Assembly: GCA_958295905.1 (NCBI GenBank)
Contig: OY282382.1
Location: 1,073,501-1,137,500, forward strand
From: an uncultured Vicinamibacterales bacterium
Lineage (GTDB): Bacteria; Acidobacteriota; Vicinamibacteria; Vicinamibacterales; UBA8438
Length of the DNA: 64,000 bases
Reading direction: 5' to 3'
In this document: positions 24,768 through 36,315 of the stretch, one piece after another
How the letters are laid out: the number at the start of each line of letters is the position of its first letter
How positions within the stretch are numbered: the stretch's first letter is position 1
Made by a program: the position numbers and the translations under genes
Notes under the pieces: model-generated
The model's database searches: none
What the model was told of the DNA's origin: nothing
The model's input: the letters and a program-made list of their open reading frames with translations, nothing else

Positions 24768-25925
24768 CTATCGCGGCACGGTGACGAACGCCGGGCGGGA
24801 CAATCGCACCGTCAGTCTCGATCCCGGCGGCAGGCGGGCCGGCTCGGCCTCCCCGTTCAGGGCGGCGGCGGAGCCGCCGGCGGCTCCGATCGAGCCCCCG
24901 ATGGCGGCGCCGCGATCACCGCCGAAAATCGCGCCGAGAATCGACCCGGCCACCGCCGCCCCGCCGATCTTGGCGACGCTGTCGCCCCCCGGGGACTTGC
25001 CTTCCCGGTAGATGGTCTCGGTGGACAGCGCCACCTCGCCGCCGTCGTCCATCACCAGGGCGTGGAACCGCACCCCGAGCCGGGACGCCGAGCGGAGCCG
25101 GCCGCCCGATTCGACGAGGACCACCGATCCCCGCAGGCGGGCGCCGGAGGGAATCGCCACCTGGGGACCGACCTGCACGTCGCGGATGACCCGGGCCTCG
25201 ACGGGGTCCTCCAGTCGGGCGGTGCGGGTGGAGACGGCCGTCTCGATCTGGATCCCGATCACCGAGTCGGCGGCGATCTCGATCTCGTCGAACGCCGGCC
25301 ATGGACTCGGCGCGACGGCGGGATTGGCGGCGCGCGCGTCAAGGAAGCTGGTGCTGGCCAGCGGCGGGCGTTCCCGCTCGGCCTGCGGCCGCGCCGCCCC
25401 CGCCGGCCTCCCGGCCCGCGCCCATCCGCCCACGACGGGGAGGTCGGCGGCCGGCAGGGGCGGAGAAGCGGTCGCGGCCCGGGCGCGGTCGCCGGCCGGC
25501 TCCGGGGCCGGGGCGGGCTCCGGTGCCGGCTCTGGTTCCGGTGGCGTCGTGACCGGCGCCGCGACCGGCTGCGGCCGCGGGCTTCGTTCCGGAGCGACGG
25601 GCCGGGCTGCCCGCGTACGGCTTTGCGCCGCGGGGGGTGCCGCGGAGGGGCGTGGGGCCGGAGGCTCGCGCCGGGGCGCCGTGGGCGGGTCGGCCGCCGC
25701 CTCCTCGGCCGCCACCGGATCGACGACGACCTCCGTCTCGGCCGGGGCCGGCGCCGTTTCCGGTGCGGGAGTCGGCCCGGCGCCCGCGAGCGCAGGGTCG
25801 GCGTCCGTGCTCGAGGCGATCTGGAGAGCGGGTCCGATGGCGTGCCGCACGCCGAGATAGGAACCGACACCAGCCGCTGCGACGGCGGCGGCCGCGATAC
25901 CGGCGACGGCGATCGGCTTCATCAT
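24768..25925 (-). CDS. Membrane-anchored TrbI/VirB10-like protein with Pro/Ala-rich linker
   Basis: 385 residues from ATG 25925 (GAAAGGACG upstream; the frame extends nine codons further). One N-terminal membrane segment (PIAVAGIAAAAVAAAGVGSYLG) is followed by a Pro/Ala/Glu-rich linker (about 50-200) and a folded C-terminal domain. That domain has PSGARLRGSVVLVESGGRLR, LGVRFHALVMDDGG and a glycine-zipper stretch (KIGGAAVAGSILGAIFGG...), then PPGSRLTVRLSRPAFV. The domain recalls the TrbI/VirB10 beta-barrel. No other conjugation gene is present. It may be a stand-alone envelope protein; the function is not known. Confidence 0.6.
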   Translation of the reverse strand: MMKPIAVAGIAAAAVAAAGVGSYLGVRHAIGPALQIASSTDADPALAGAGPTPAPETAPAPAETEVVVDPVAAEEAAADPPTAPRREPPAPRPSAAPPAAQSRTRAARPVAPERSPRPQPVAAPVTTPPEPEPAPEPAPAPEPAGDRARAATASPPLPAADLPVVGGWARAGRPAGAARPQAERERPPLASTSFLDARAANPAVAPSPWPAFDEIEIAADSVIGIQIETAVSTRTARLEDPVEARVIRDVQVGPQVAIPSGARLRGSVVLVESGGRLRSASRLGVRFHALVMDDGGEVALSTETIYREGKSPGGDSVAKIGGAAVAGSILGAIFGGDRGAAIGGSIGAAGGSAAALNGEAEPARLPPGSRLTVRLSRPAFVTVPR

Positions 25926-26441
25926 CGGGACACGTCCTTTCTCAAAGTGCATGATAAAGCAATTGTCGTGCCTGAACGCCGCATTCTTCAGGCCCGCACC
26001 GGCGCCCCCGCCGGTACGCGCCCGACCGGCGGCCCGTGGTGAACTTCCGCGTCGGCGCCGTCACGGCTGCTCGGCCGCGAACCGGACGTCGGCAGTCCTT
26101 GCCGAGGGTCCCCGCTGCCTTCGAGCGGCGCTGCATCCCGCCTGAACGGGCGTTGTTCGTCGGACTGCGTTCGGTCTACGGTAGCGCCTATCACCCGCTG
26201 CCTTCGAGCGGCACCGTATCCCGTCCTGAACGGCGTTGTTGGTCGGACTGCGTTCGATCCGCGGTAGCCTATCAGCCCGTGGCGAAGAAGTCCCCGCTGC
26301 CTTCGAGCGGCGCTGCATCCCGCCCTGAACGGCGTTGTTCGTCGGACTGCCGCCGCAGGCGGCCGGCGGGGGCCGGGCCGTCATCGGGGGGAGACAGTCG
26401 GAGGCGGGAAGCGGACAGTGTGGGAGACTGGAAGGGTGCCG
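25926..26441. other. Gap carrying family C repeats, no gene
   Basis: The gap before the glycine oxidase gene. No recognisable coding frame. It contains three spaced copies of a 58-bp unit and one inverted family C copy. Confidence 0.5.
26111..26350. repeat. Three spaced copies of a 58-bp unit (family C related)
   Basis: Units at 26111-26168, 26194-26251 and 26293-26350, each from CCCGCTGCCTTCGAGCGGC to GTCGGACTGC, separated by 25 and 41 bp of unlike sequence. The third unit joins CAGCCCGTGGCGAA at 26273, giving an inverted family C copy (26273-26325). Spacers are unequal and the units differ, so this is not CRISPR. Confidence 0.85.
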
Positions 26442-27563
26442 GTGCGTGACCGACCGGACGTCATCGTGATCGGAGCCGGCATCATCGGCTGCGCCGTTGC
26501 CTGCGAGCTCGGACGGCGGGGGGCCGCGGTGCGCGTGCTCGAAAGTCGTGACGTCGGGGGTGGGGCGACGCAGGCGTCGGCCGGCATCCTGGCGCCGTTC
26601 ATCGAGTCGGATCGTTCGCGCTCCCTCCGCACTCTCGGCGCGGAGAGCCTCGAACTGTGGGACGACTTCGTGGCCCGTGCGGTCGTCGACAGCGGCCGTG
26701 ATGTGTTGTACGAGCGGACCGGCACCCTCGAGGTCGCCACCGACGAGCCGTCGATGCGCCGGTTGGAGCAGACCCGGTCCGCCCTCCTCGCGGCGGGGGT
26801 CGAATGCCGTCTGTTGAGGGCGGAGGAGGCCCGCGCCGCCGAGCCGTCCCTCGGCCGGACGGTGGGCGGGGCCCTGCTGATTCCGTCCCACGGTTTCGCG
26901 GGGGTGGCCGCGTTGACGGCGGCGCTGCGGCAGGCGGGCGCCGCCCGGCACGGCGTCTCGTTTCAGACCGGCGTGCCCGCGCGCCGCATCCGGGCGCGTC
27001 CGCGCGGGGGGATGGCCGTCGAGACGGCGGCGGGGACGCTGGACGGCGACGCGGTGGTGCTCGCGGCGGGAAGCTGGTCGGGGGGCGTGGCGGTCGAGGG
27101 CGGGGCGCCGCTGCCGGTGCGGCCGGTGCGCGGGCAGCTTCTGCATCTGGCGTGGATCGGAGAGCCGCTGGCCAGGGTCGTGTGGTGCCCCGGCTGCTAC
27201 GTGGTGCCGTGGCCCGACGGGTCGATGCTGGTGGGGGCGACGGTCGAGGACGTGGGGTTCGATGAACGCGCGACCGTCGCGGGGATGGCGGCCCTGATGG
27301 AGGCCGTCGGCGCCGTGCTCCCCGAGGCCCGGAACGCCGGGTTCGAGGCGGTGCGCGTCGGGCTGCGCCCCGGCACCCCCGACGACCTGCCGCTGGTGGG
27401 ACCTTCGGCGTCGGCGCCCCGGCTCGTGTACGCCACCGGCCACTACCGGAGCGGGGTCCTGCTGGCGCCGCTGACCGCCCGCCTGGTGGCGGCCCTGATG
27501 CTGGACGGCCGGGAAGACCCGCTGCTCGCGGCGGTCGCCCCCGGGCGGTTCGACGCGGCGTGA
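26442..27563 (+). CDS. thiO: FAD-dependent glycine oxidase (ThiO-like)
   Basis: 373 residues. The N-terminal Rossmann motif VIVIGAGIIGCAVACELGRRG binds FAD; GATQASAGILAPF, VLAAGSWSG and the C-terminal GLRPGTPDDLPLVGP...TGHYRSGVLLAPLTA follow the ThiO order. The enzyme oxidises glycine to the imine used in thiazole synthesis for thiamine. Other thiamine genes are not nearby, so a general D-amino-acid oxidase is possible. The start GTG 26442 has GGAAGG 6 nt upstream; GTG 26436 and 26418 are in frame. Confidence 0.8.
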   Translation: MRDRPDVIVIGAGIIGCAVACELGRRGAAVRVLESRDVGGGATQASAGILAPFIESDRSRSLRTLGAESLELWDDFVARAVVDSGRDVLYERTGTLEVATDEPSMRRLEQTRSALLAAGVECRLLRAEEARAAEPSLGRTVGGALLIPSHGFAGVAALTAALRQAGAARHGVSFQTGVPARRIRARPRGGMAVETAAGTLDGDAVVLAAGSWSGGVAVEGGAPLPVRPVRGQLLHLAWIGEPLARVVWCPGCYVVPWPDGSMLVGATVEDVGFDERATVAGMAALMEAVGAVLPEARNAGFEAVRVGLRPGTPDDLPLVGPSASAPRLVYATGHYRSGVLLAPLTARLVAALMLDGREDPLLAAVAPGRFDAA

Positions 27564-27583
27564 CGGGGGCGGGGAAACCCCCG
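27564..27583 (+). terminator. GC stem-loop after thiO, possible terminator
   Basis: CGGGGG / CCCCCG with an 8-nt loop just after the thiO stop. There is no U tract, so intrinsic termination is uncertain. Confidence 0.3.
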
Positions 27584-27610
27584 CTCGGTTTCGGTCCGCA
27601 CGGGAGAAAT

Positions 27611-27616
27611 GATAAT
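27611..27616 (+). promoter_or_regulatory. Possible -10 box of the succinate dehydrogenase operon
   Basis: GATAAT, preceded by T (TGATAAT), 97 bp before the first sdh start, in a short AT-richer stretch. No convincing -35 hexamer at the right spacing. Confidence 0.3.
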
Positions 27617-27712
27617 CTCTCGGCGGCGCGGGAGCCGGATGCCTTCGGGCACCGCCCCGGATGGTCCGGTCCGTCGGGGCCGGGCGCTCTATTCGTTGCG
27701 GAGCGAGACAGG

Positions 27713-28516
27713 ATGGAACAGGTTCAGATTGCCCTGCCGGTTCGCCGGTGGGCGGAGACGAAACGGCCGGACGCTTGGCTGATGCAGCCGCTCGCGGTCT
27801 TCCTCGCGTTTTCGACGTTCATCGTGTATTCCACCTGGGCGGCGTTTCAGGGCGAGCACTACCACTTCGGGCCGTATCTGTCGCCGTTCTATTCACCCGA
27901 GATCTTCGGCGATTCACCCCACAGCCTGCTGGGGCCGAAGCCGGGGTGGTGGCCGAATCCGGTGCCCTTTTCGCCAGCGTTCCTGATCTTGTGGGCGCCC
28001 GTCAGCTTCCGGCTGACCTGCTACTACTATCGCGGCGCCTACTACAAGGCATTCTGGCACGATCCCCCGGCGTGCGGCGTGGGCGAGCCCCGCTCGAGTT
28101 ACTGGGGGGAGAACTCGTTCCCGCTGATCGTGCAGAACCTGCACCGCTACTTCCTCATCTTCGCGCTGCTGCTCCTGGTGTTTCTGACCCTCGACGTCTG
28201 GAATGCCCTGTGGTTCGAGGACCTGGCGACCGGGACGGTCTCGTTCGGAATCGGGGTCGGGACGCTGGTGCTGGCCATCAACGTCGCTCTGCTCGGCAGC
28301 TACACCCTGGGGTGCCACTCGTTGCGGCATCTCGTCGGCGGGAAGCGCGACCGGATTGCCGGGCTGCCGATCCGCCGTCCAACCTACGACTGCGTGAGCT
28401 GCCTGAATCGCCGGCACATGCTCTACGCCTGGATGAGCCTGGTCTGGGTCGGCTTCTCCGACATATACGTCCGGTTGTGCGCGATGGGCATCGTGACGGA
28501 TCTCCGGCTCCTGTAG
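27713..28516 (+). CDS. sdhC: Succinate dehydrogenase membrane anchor subunit (Actinobacteria Sdh1-like)
   Basis: 267 residues from ATG 27713 (GGAG 10 nt upstream). About five membrane segments; characteristic conserved stretch YSTWAAFQGEHYHFGPYLSPFYSP, then WWPNPVPFSPAFLILWAPVSFRLTCYYYRGAYYKAFW, NLHRYFLIFALLLLVFLTLDVW and CHSLRHLVGG. Histidines in the third and fourth segments could ligate haem. It is the single anchor of a three-subunit enzyme with SdhA and SdhB downstream, an organisation familiar from actinobacterial Sdh1. Electrons from succinate pass to quinone here. Gene symbol is used by analogy. Confidence 0.85.
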   Translation: MEQVQIALPVRRWAETKRPDAWLMQPLAVFLAFSTFIVYSTWAAFQGEHYHFGPYLSPFYSPEIFGDSPHSLLGPKPGWWPNPVPFSPAFLILWAPVSFRLTCYYYRGAYYKAFWHDPPACGVGEPRSSYWGENSFPLIVQNLHRYFLIFALLLLVFLTLDVWNALWFEDLATGTVSFGIGVGTLVLAINVALLGSYTLGCHSLRHLVGGKRDRIAGLPIRRPTYDCVSCLNRRHMLYAWMSLVWVGFSDIYVRLCAMGIVTDLRLL

Positions 28517-28643
28517 CGCGCGGTCTCCGCGCCCGGCTTGGTCGTCCCGATGGAATCGGCGGGCGCGGCCGCCGGGGCGGACGGCGGGTGATGGACCCTG
28601 GCCGACCCCGGCGCCGCCGGGTCGCCGCAGATGAATCTACCGA

Positions 28644-30467
28644 ATGGACAACGAATCCTACCAATCCTCTGAATACGACGTGCTGGTGATCGGGGCCGGG
28701 GGCGCCGGGCTGCGGGCCGCGATCGAGGCGTCGGCGGCCGGCGTCTCCGTCGGGCTGATCTGCAAGTCGCTCCTCGGCAAAGCGCATACGGTCATGGCCG
28801 AGGGGGGCATGGCGGCCTCCCTGGCGAACGTGGACGACCGGGACGACTGGACGGTCCATTTCGCCGACACCATGCGCGGGGGTCAGTATCTGAACAGTTG
28901 GCGCATGGCCGAGCTGCACGCCCGGGAGGCGCCGGCGCGGGCGCGGGAGCTCGAAGCCTGGGGAGCGGTCTTCGACCGCACCAAGGACGGGCGCATCCTG
29001 CAGCGCAACTTCGGGGGGCACAAGTACCCGCGGCTGGCCCACGTCGGCGACCGGACCGGGCTCGAGATGATCCGGACCCTGCAGGACCACGGGATTCACC
29101 AGGGCATCGACGTGCGCATGGAGTGCACGATCGTCGAGCTGCTGAAGGACGGGGACCGCGTCGTCGGGGCGTTCGGGTACGACCGCGAGCGCGGCCGCTT
29201 CCGGGTGTTCAGGGCGCGCGCGGTGGTGCTGGCCACCGGCGGCATCGGTCGCGCGTTCAAGGTGACCAGCAACAGCTGGGAGTACACCGGCGACGGGCAC
29301 GCGCTCGCCTACCGGGCCGGGGCCGATCTGATGGACATGGAGTTCGTGCAGTTCCATCCCACCGGCATGGTCTGGCCGCCGAGCGTCCGCGGCATCCTCG
29401 TCACCGAAGGGGTGCGGGGCGAGGGCGGGGTGCTGCGGAACAGCGACGGGAAGCGGTTCATGTTCGAGGACATTCCCGAGCTGTACCGGAGCTCCACCGC
29501 CACCGACGAGGAAGAGGGCTGGCGCTACACCCAGGGCGACAAACAGTCGCGGCGCCCGCCCGAGCTCCTGACCCGGGACCATGTGGCGCGCTGCATCGTC
29601 CGCGAGGTCAAGGAGGGCCGCGGCAGTCCGCACGGCGGCGTGTTCCTCGATATCGCCTGGATCAGGAAGCGGCTGCCGAACGGCGCCGAGCACATCCGCA
29701 AGAAGCTGCCGAGCATGTATCACCAGTTCAAGCAGCTCGCGGGCATCGACATCACCGAAGAGCCGATGGAGGTCGGCCCCACCACCCACTACGTGATGGG
29801 GGGCGTGCGCGTCGATCCCGACAGCCAGATGTCGACCGTGCCCGGGCTGTTCGCGGCCGGCGAGTGCGCGGCGGGTCTGCACGGCGCGAACCGGCTCGGG
29901 GGGAACTCGCTCTCCGACCTCCTGGTCTTCGGCCAGCGCGCCGGCCGGTACGCGGCCGAGTATGCCCGCGCGCAGACGCCGGTGGAGCCGGCGCAGGACC
30001 AGGTCGAGGCGTTGGCGCGCGAGGCCCTCGCGCCGTTCGAGCGCGCCGGCGGCGATGCCGAGGGGCCGTATCAGGTGCAGTTTGACCTGCAGGACATGAT
30101 GCAGTCGCAGGTCGGCATCGTGCGCACGCAGGAAGAGATGCGGAAGGCCGTCGACAGCTTCGAGGGACTGCACGCGCGCGCCGGGCGGGTCGGGGTGCAG
30201 GGCAACCGCGAGTACAACGCGGGATGGCACACCGCGCTCGACCTGCGCAATCTGCTGATGGTGTCGGAGGCGGTCGCGCGGTCGGCCATTCTCCGCAAGG
30301 AGAGCCGCGGCGCGCACTTCCGCGAAGACCATCTGGAGAAGGACCCCGAGCTGGGCCGCTTGAATACCGTCGTCCGGTGCGGCGAAGACGGCCGGATGCA
30401 GGTGGCGCAGGAGCCGATTCCGGAGATCCGGTCCGACCTGCAGCAGATCATCGAAGACAACAAGTGA
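28644..30467 (+). CDS. sdhA: Succinate dehydrogenase flavoprotein subunit
   Basis: 607 residues. The FAD-binding motif VLVIGAGGAGLRAAIEA opens the protein; AHTVMAEGGMAASLANVDD contains the histidine region for covalent flavin in this family. The active-site stretch is FVQFHPTGM and GGVRVDPDSQMS...GLFAAGECAAGLHGANRLGGNSLSDLLVFG. It oxidises succinate to fumarate on the cytoplasmic face and passes electrons to SdhB. Its start lies 127 bp after the anchor gene; SdhB follows after 47 bp. Confidence 0.95.
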   Translation: MDNESYQSSEYDVLVIGAGGAGLRAAIEASAAGVSVGLICKSLLGKAHTVMAEGGMAASLANVDDRDDWTVHFADTMRGGQYLNSWRMAELHAREAPARARELEAWGAVFDRTKDGRILQRNFGGHKYPRLAHVGDRTGLEMIRTLQDHGIHQGIDVRMECTIVELLKDGDRVVGAFGYDRERGRFRVFRARAVVLATGGIGRAFKVTSNSWEYTGDGHALAYRAGADLMDMEFVQFHPTGMVWPPSVRGILVTEGVRGEGGVLRNSDGKRFMFEDIPELYRSSTATDEEEGWRYTQGDKQSRRPPELLTRDHVARCIVREVKEGRGSPHGGVFLDIAWIRKRLPNGAEHIRKKLPSMYHQFKQLAGIDITEEPMEVGPTTHYVMGGVRVDPDSQMSTVPGLFAAGECAAGLHGANRLGGNSLSDLLVFGQRAGRYAAEYARAQTPVEPAQDQVEALAREALAPFERAGGDAEGPYQVQFDLQDMMQSQVGIVRTQEEMRKAVDSFEGLHARAGRVGVQGNREYNAGWHTALDLRNLLMVSEAVARSAILRKESRGAHFREDHLEKDPELGRLNTVVRCGEDGRMQVAQEPIPEIRSDLQQIIEDNK

Positions 30468-30514
30468 CGGCCGGGGCGCGGGCTTCCCGCGCTCGTGCAG
30501 CGGAGACACCGTAC

Positions 30515-31255
30515 ATGAGTAGCGCGACATTCCGGATCTGGCGGGGGAGCTCGGAGGGCGGCGAGTTCCAGGACTACACCACCGAGGTGTCCGAGGGGAT
30601 GGTCGTCCTCGATGCGGTGCACCAGATTCAGGCCGAACAGGCGAACGACCTCGCGGTGCGCTGGAACTGCAAGGCGGGCAAGTGCGGGTCGTGCTCGGCC
30701 GAGGTCAACGGCAGTCCCAAGCTGATGTGCATGACGCGCCTGAACGCGCTGCCGCTCGAGCGCCCGGTGACCGTCGAGCCGATGCAGGCGTTCCCCCTGA
30801 TCCGCGATCTCGTCACCGACGTCTCGTGGAACTACAAGGTCAAGGAGGCGATTGAGCCGTTCGCGCCGCGGGAGCCGGATGCGCCGGACGGCACCTGGCG
30901 CATGGAGCAGTACGACGTCGAGCGGGTGCAGGAGTTCCGCAAGTGCATCGAGTGCTTCCTGTGCCAGGACGTCTGCCACGTCCTGCGCGACCATCGGCTG
31001 CACGGCGAGTTCATCGGCCCCCGCTTCTTCGTCCACGCGGCCGCCCTCGAGATGCACCCCCTCGACACTGCCGACCGCACCACCGAGCTCGCCAACGACC
31101 ACGGCGTCGGCTACTGCAACATCACCAAGTGCTGCACCAAGGTCTGCCCGGAAGAGATCACCATCACCGACAACGCCATCATCCCCCTCAAGGAGCGCGT
31201 GGTCGACAAGATGTACGACCCGGTGACCAAGCTGTTCCGGATGTTCAGATCCTGA
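30515..31255 (+). CDS. sdhB: Succinate dehydrogenase iron-sulfur subunit
   Basis: 246 residues from ATG 30515 (GGAG upstream). An N-terminal plant-type ferredoxin fold binds 2Fe-2S through CKAGKCGSCSAEV and a later cysteine (LMC). The C-terminal part binds two more clusters through CIECFLCQDVCHV and CNITKCCTKVCPE. It wires SdhA to the membrane anchor. It is the last gene of the operon; a symporter gene converges on it from the other strand. Confidence 0.93.
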   Translation: MSSATFRIWRGSSEGGEFQDYTTEVSEGMVVLDAVHQIQAEQANDLAVRWNCKAGKCGSCSAEVNGSPKLMCMTRLNALPLERPVTVEPMQAFPLIRDLVTDVSWNYKVKEAIEPFAPREPDAPDGTWRMEQYDVERVQEFRKCIECFLCQDVCHVLRDHRLHGEFIGPRFFVHAAALEMHPLDTADRTTELANDHGVGYCNITKCCTKVCPEEITITDNAIIPLKERVVDKMYDPVTKLFRMFRS

Positions 31256-31310
31256 ACCGGGCCTTGTCCCCTGACCGGTCTCTTGAACACCGGTTCTAGG
31301 AAGCCTCCGT

Positions 31311-31328
31311 CCGTTGAATCTCCAACGG
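31311..31328. terminator. Stem-loop between convergent sdhB and symporter genes
   Basis: Perfect 6-bp stem CCGTTG / CAACGG with loop AATCTC in the 88-bp convergent gap. It could act as a bidirectional terminator, but no U tract is present on either side. Confidence 0.3.
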
Positions 31329-31343
31329 CGCCCATCGGCCGCG

Positions 31344-32846
31344 TTACCCGGACGCCGCTCGGGACGAGGTGGGTCCGGGCCGGGCGGCGGCTGCGCCCGC
31401 CGTCCGGAGGCGCGAATCAGGCCCGGTCACGGCGACGCACACCGCGACGTTGACGAGCAGGGAGACGACCCCGGCGTGGACGTTCCAGGGCTGCGGCTGT
31501 CCGGCGGCGAGGAGACCGGTGTAGACGATCGTGCCGGTGACCATGCCGGCCATGGCCGCCCGGGTCGTCAGCCGGTCCCAGCTCACGCCGAGGATGAAGA
31601 GGGGGGCAACCTGCGCGAGAATCTCCATCTTGAGCTCGGTGAGACCCCAGAGGGTGATCCGCGGGTTGAGGGCGATGGCGACCAGTGCCGCGATGAGTCC
31701 CCAGGACACCCGTTTGCCGGCCTGCGTCAGACGCGCCTCGCTCGTCCCGCGAAGGACGGTGGCGCCCAGCACGTCCTTGGCCAGCATCGACGACAGGCTC
31801 AGCAGCACCGAGTCCGCCGTCGACATGATCGCGCTGACCACCGCCACGATCACGAGCAGGCTCAGGGCGTAGAGCAGCGGTGAGCTCGACCCCCATTCGG
31901 TGAGCAGGAGCGGCAGCACCTGGTCGCCTGCGATCGGCCCGGCCGCGGCCAGCCGTTCGATCGCGAGGACGCCCACCAGGAAGACGGACCCGGTGGTGAC
32001 CATCGGGAGGAACACCATGATGCCGAACGAGCGGCGGAGGGCGGCGCTGTCGCGCGCGGCGTAGATGCGCTGCACCGCGTGCGGATACACCGCGCCCGAG
32101 AAGCCGATCAGGACCAGGGTGCTGAACCAGTTGCGGCACGCGTCCCAGCCGGGCACGGCGACCTTCTCCGGGGCCTCGACCGCGATCCACGCGGTGACGC
32201 TTGCCATGTGCGCGGGGGTCGGTGACGCCGCGGCCAGCAGCCCCGTCAATCCCACCATCAGCATCACGCCCTGCACGAGGTCGGTCCAGGCGACCGCCCG
32301 CATGCCCCCCACGGTCTCGTAGATCAGCACCACCAGGGTCAGCAGCACGACCCCGGCCCAGTAGGGGACGGCGCCGCCGGAGAGACCGGCGGTGACGTGG
32401 CCCATCGCGATGAGCTGGGCGAGCAGGTAGTTGGCGATGGCGGCGGTCAGCAGCAGGTTGGCGAGGAGGGTGAGGGCCGGCGAACGGAAGCGGTGGGTGA
32501 GCCAGTCGCCGGGGGTGACGAAGCGGTGCCGCCGGGCCAGGTGGTGCAGCCGCGGCGCGTAGAGCAGATACGCCACGACGATCGCCATCATGAAGCCGAC
32601 GCTCATCACCCACGAGAAGCCCAGGCGGACCGCTTCGCCCGGATAGCCGATCAGGGTGTTGCCGCTGTACTGGGTCGCGTACAGCGTCAGCAGCAGCACC
32701 GGTCCGGTGAGCTGCCGGCCCGCCAAGTAGAAGTCGGCGAGCGATTCGCCGGTGCGCCGGCGGCGCGCCGCGTACCCCACCCCGAGGATGGCGGTCAGGT
32801 AGAGCCCGACGGCCAGGACCGCGCCGCCGCCCAGGGACCCGGTCAT
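31344..32846 (-). CDS. Sodium:solute symporter (SSS family)
   Basis: 500 residues with about 13 predicted membrane segments. SSS features include DFYLAGRQLTGPVLLLTLYATQYSGNTLIGYPG at the first helices, YETVGGMRAVAWTDLVQG and VVSAIMSTADSVLLSLSSMLAKD, which contributes the sodium site. It takes up an organic solute driven by sodium. The start overlaps the stop of the upstream DUF3311 gene (ATGA), the usual arrangement of a small DUF3311 protein with this symporter type. Solute unknown (pantothenate/proline-like members share these motifs). Confidence 0.88.
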   Translation of the reverse strand: MTGSLGGGAVLAVGLYLTAILGVGYAARRRRTGESLADFYLAGRQLTGPVLLLTLYATQYSGNTLIGYPGEAVRLGFSWVMSVGFMMAIVVAYLLYAPRLHHLARRHRFVTPGDWLTHRFRSPALTLLANLLLTAAIANYLLAQLIAMGHVTAGLSGGAVPYWAGVVLLTLVVLIYETVGGMRAVAWTDLVQGVMLMVGLTGLLAAASPTPAHMASVTAWIAVEAPEKVAVPGWDACRNWFSTLVLIGFSGAVYPHAVQRIYAARDSAALRRSFGIMVFLPMVTTGSVFLVGVLAIERLAAAGPIAGDQVLPLLLTEWGSSSPLLYALSLLVIVAVVSAIMSTADSVLLSLSSMLAKDVLGATVLRGTSEARLTQAGKRVSWGLIAALVAIALNPRITLWGLTELKMEILAQVAPLFILGVSWDRLTTRAAMAGMVTGTIVYTGLLAAGQPQPWNVHAGVVSLLVNVAVCVAVTGPDSRLRTAGAAAARPGPTSSRAASG

Positions 32847-33088
32847 TCGTCGGGCCAGAGGCGATGGACCACGAAGGCGGTGAAGACCGCGACCCCGGTC
32901 GTCGCGGCGAGCGAGATGACCACCCAGTGGGGCAGCCCGAGCCAGATGCGCAACGGGGCGTCGGCGGGCAGGTACCAGGGGACCGACGCGCCGAAGAGCA
33001 AGAGGTAGACGGGCCAGATCCAGGCGGGGAAGTTGCGGGGCCGGTCCTCCGCGGGGCCGGGCCCTGCGGTGGGGGGCGGGTCTGCCAT
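32843..33088 (-). CDS. Small DUF3311-like membrane protein, symporter partner
   Basis: 81 residues with two predicted membrane segments ([21 protein letters not shown] and [24 protein letters not shown]). Such proteins are commonly encoded just before SSS symporters and are thought to be accessory subunits. Start at ATG 33088, with ATG codons 33100 and 33097 also in frame. Its leader and first codons are duplicated 71 bp upstream. The stop overlaps the symporter start by 4 bp, so both are translated together. Confidence 0.75.
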   Translation of the reverse strand: MADPPPTAGPGPAEDRPRNFPAWIWPVYLLLFGASVPWYLPADAPLRIWLGLPHWVVISLAATTGVAVFTAFVVHRLWPDE

Positions 33089-33199
33089 GGCCACCATCAT
33101 CCGCGTCCGGCGCGCGGATGGCAACCTCGTCGCCGACCGCAGCCCGTGGAGTCTGCCATGGCCACCATCATCCGCGTCCGGCGCGCGGATGGCAACCTC
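33081..33199. repeat. Direct repeat (about 48 bp, period 71) over the DUF3311 start
   Basis: The sequence from TCTGCCATGGCCACCATC to GGATGGCAACCTC occurs at 33081-33128 and again at 33152-33198. The copy nearer the gene contains its start codon; the other is a decoy without a frame after it. Confidence 0.9.
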
Positions 33200-33213
33200 C
33201 CTCACCGCATGCC

Positions 33214-33449
33214 CAGGACCATCCCACGCTCCGCCACCGTCGTGCGCAGGCGGAATCGTGGCATGCGCTCGCTGGCCAGTCCTCCTGCGACGCGGCGCGC
33301 TCCGCCACCAGGCGGAATCGTGGCGGGTCCCTGGGGCTCCGGACGTGCGGAATCGTGGGTCCCACGCGGCGCCGGCCGGCCGGCAAGACGGTGGCGACCT
33401 CTCAAATCGGTGGCGAGCCGTCACGCGCAGTCAGCGTGGGATGCTCCTG
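33214..33449 (-). mobile_element. MITE family A, copy 4 (inverted, internally enlarged)
   Basis: Reads in reverse to the other copies. Ends CAGGACCATCCCACGCT and AGCGTGGGATGCTCCTG. Both flanks carry CCGCATGCC, a perfect 9-bp target duplication. At 236 bp it is longer because a segment with CGCCACC...GGCGGAATCGTGGC is duplicated inside. Lies upstream of the zincin gene. Confidence 0.9.
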
Positions 33450-33531
33450 CCGCATGCCCGCCGTGGTCGGCCTGCTCGTGACCGTGCGCGAGCCCGCGCA
33501 GTCAGCGTGGGATGCTCCTGCCGCATGCCCG
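33424..33531. repeat. Duplication of the MITE A end (period 71)
   Basis: CGCGCAGTCAGCGTGGGATG and the following CTCCTGCCGCATGCCCG occur at 33424-33460 and 33495-33531. The second copy includes the target-site flank, so the duplication happened after insertion. Confidence 0.85.
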
Positions 33532-33648
33532 TCCGGTCGCGTTGAGGCCGGCGCGGCGGGGCGGGCGGGGGGACGGGACGCCGGCAGCGACCGCCGATGT
33601 GGTGATATGGTGTCGCCTTCGGCCGATCTCTCGCAGAAGGAGTGCTAC

Positions 33649-36294
<2,646 letters not shown>

Positions 36295-36315
36295 TGGCGG
36301 CCCGTGGTGAAGACC

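Noticed and set aside
26111..26350. Regularly repeated units as a CRISPR array
   Set aside because: Only three units of 58 bp, imperfect copies, unequal spacers of 25 and 41 bp, and no cas genes.
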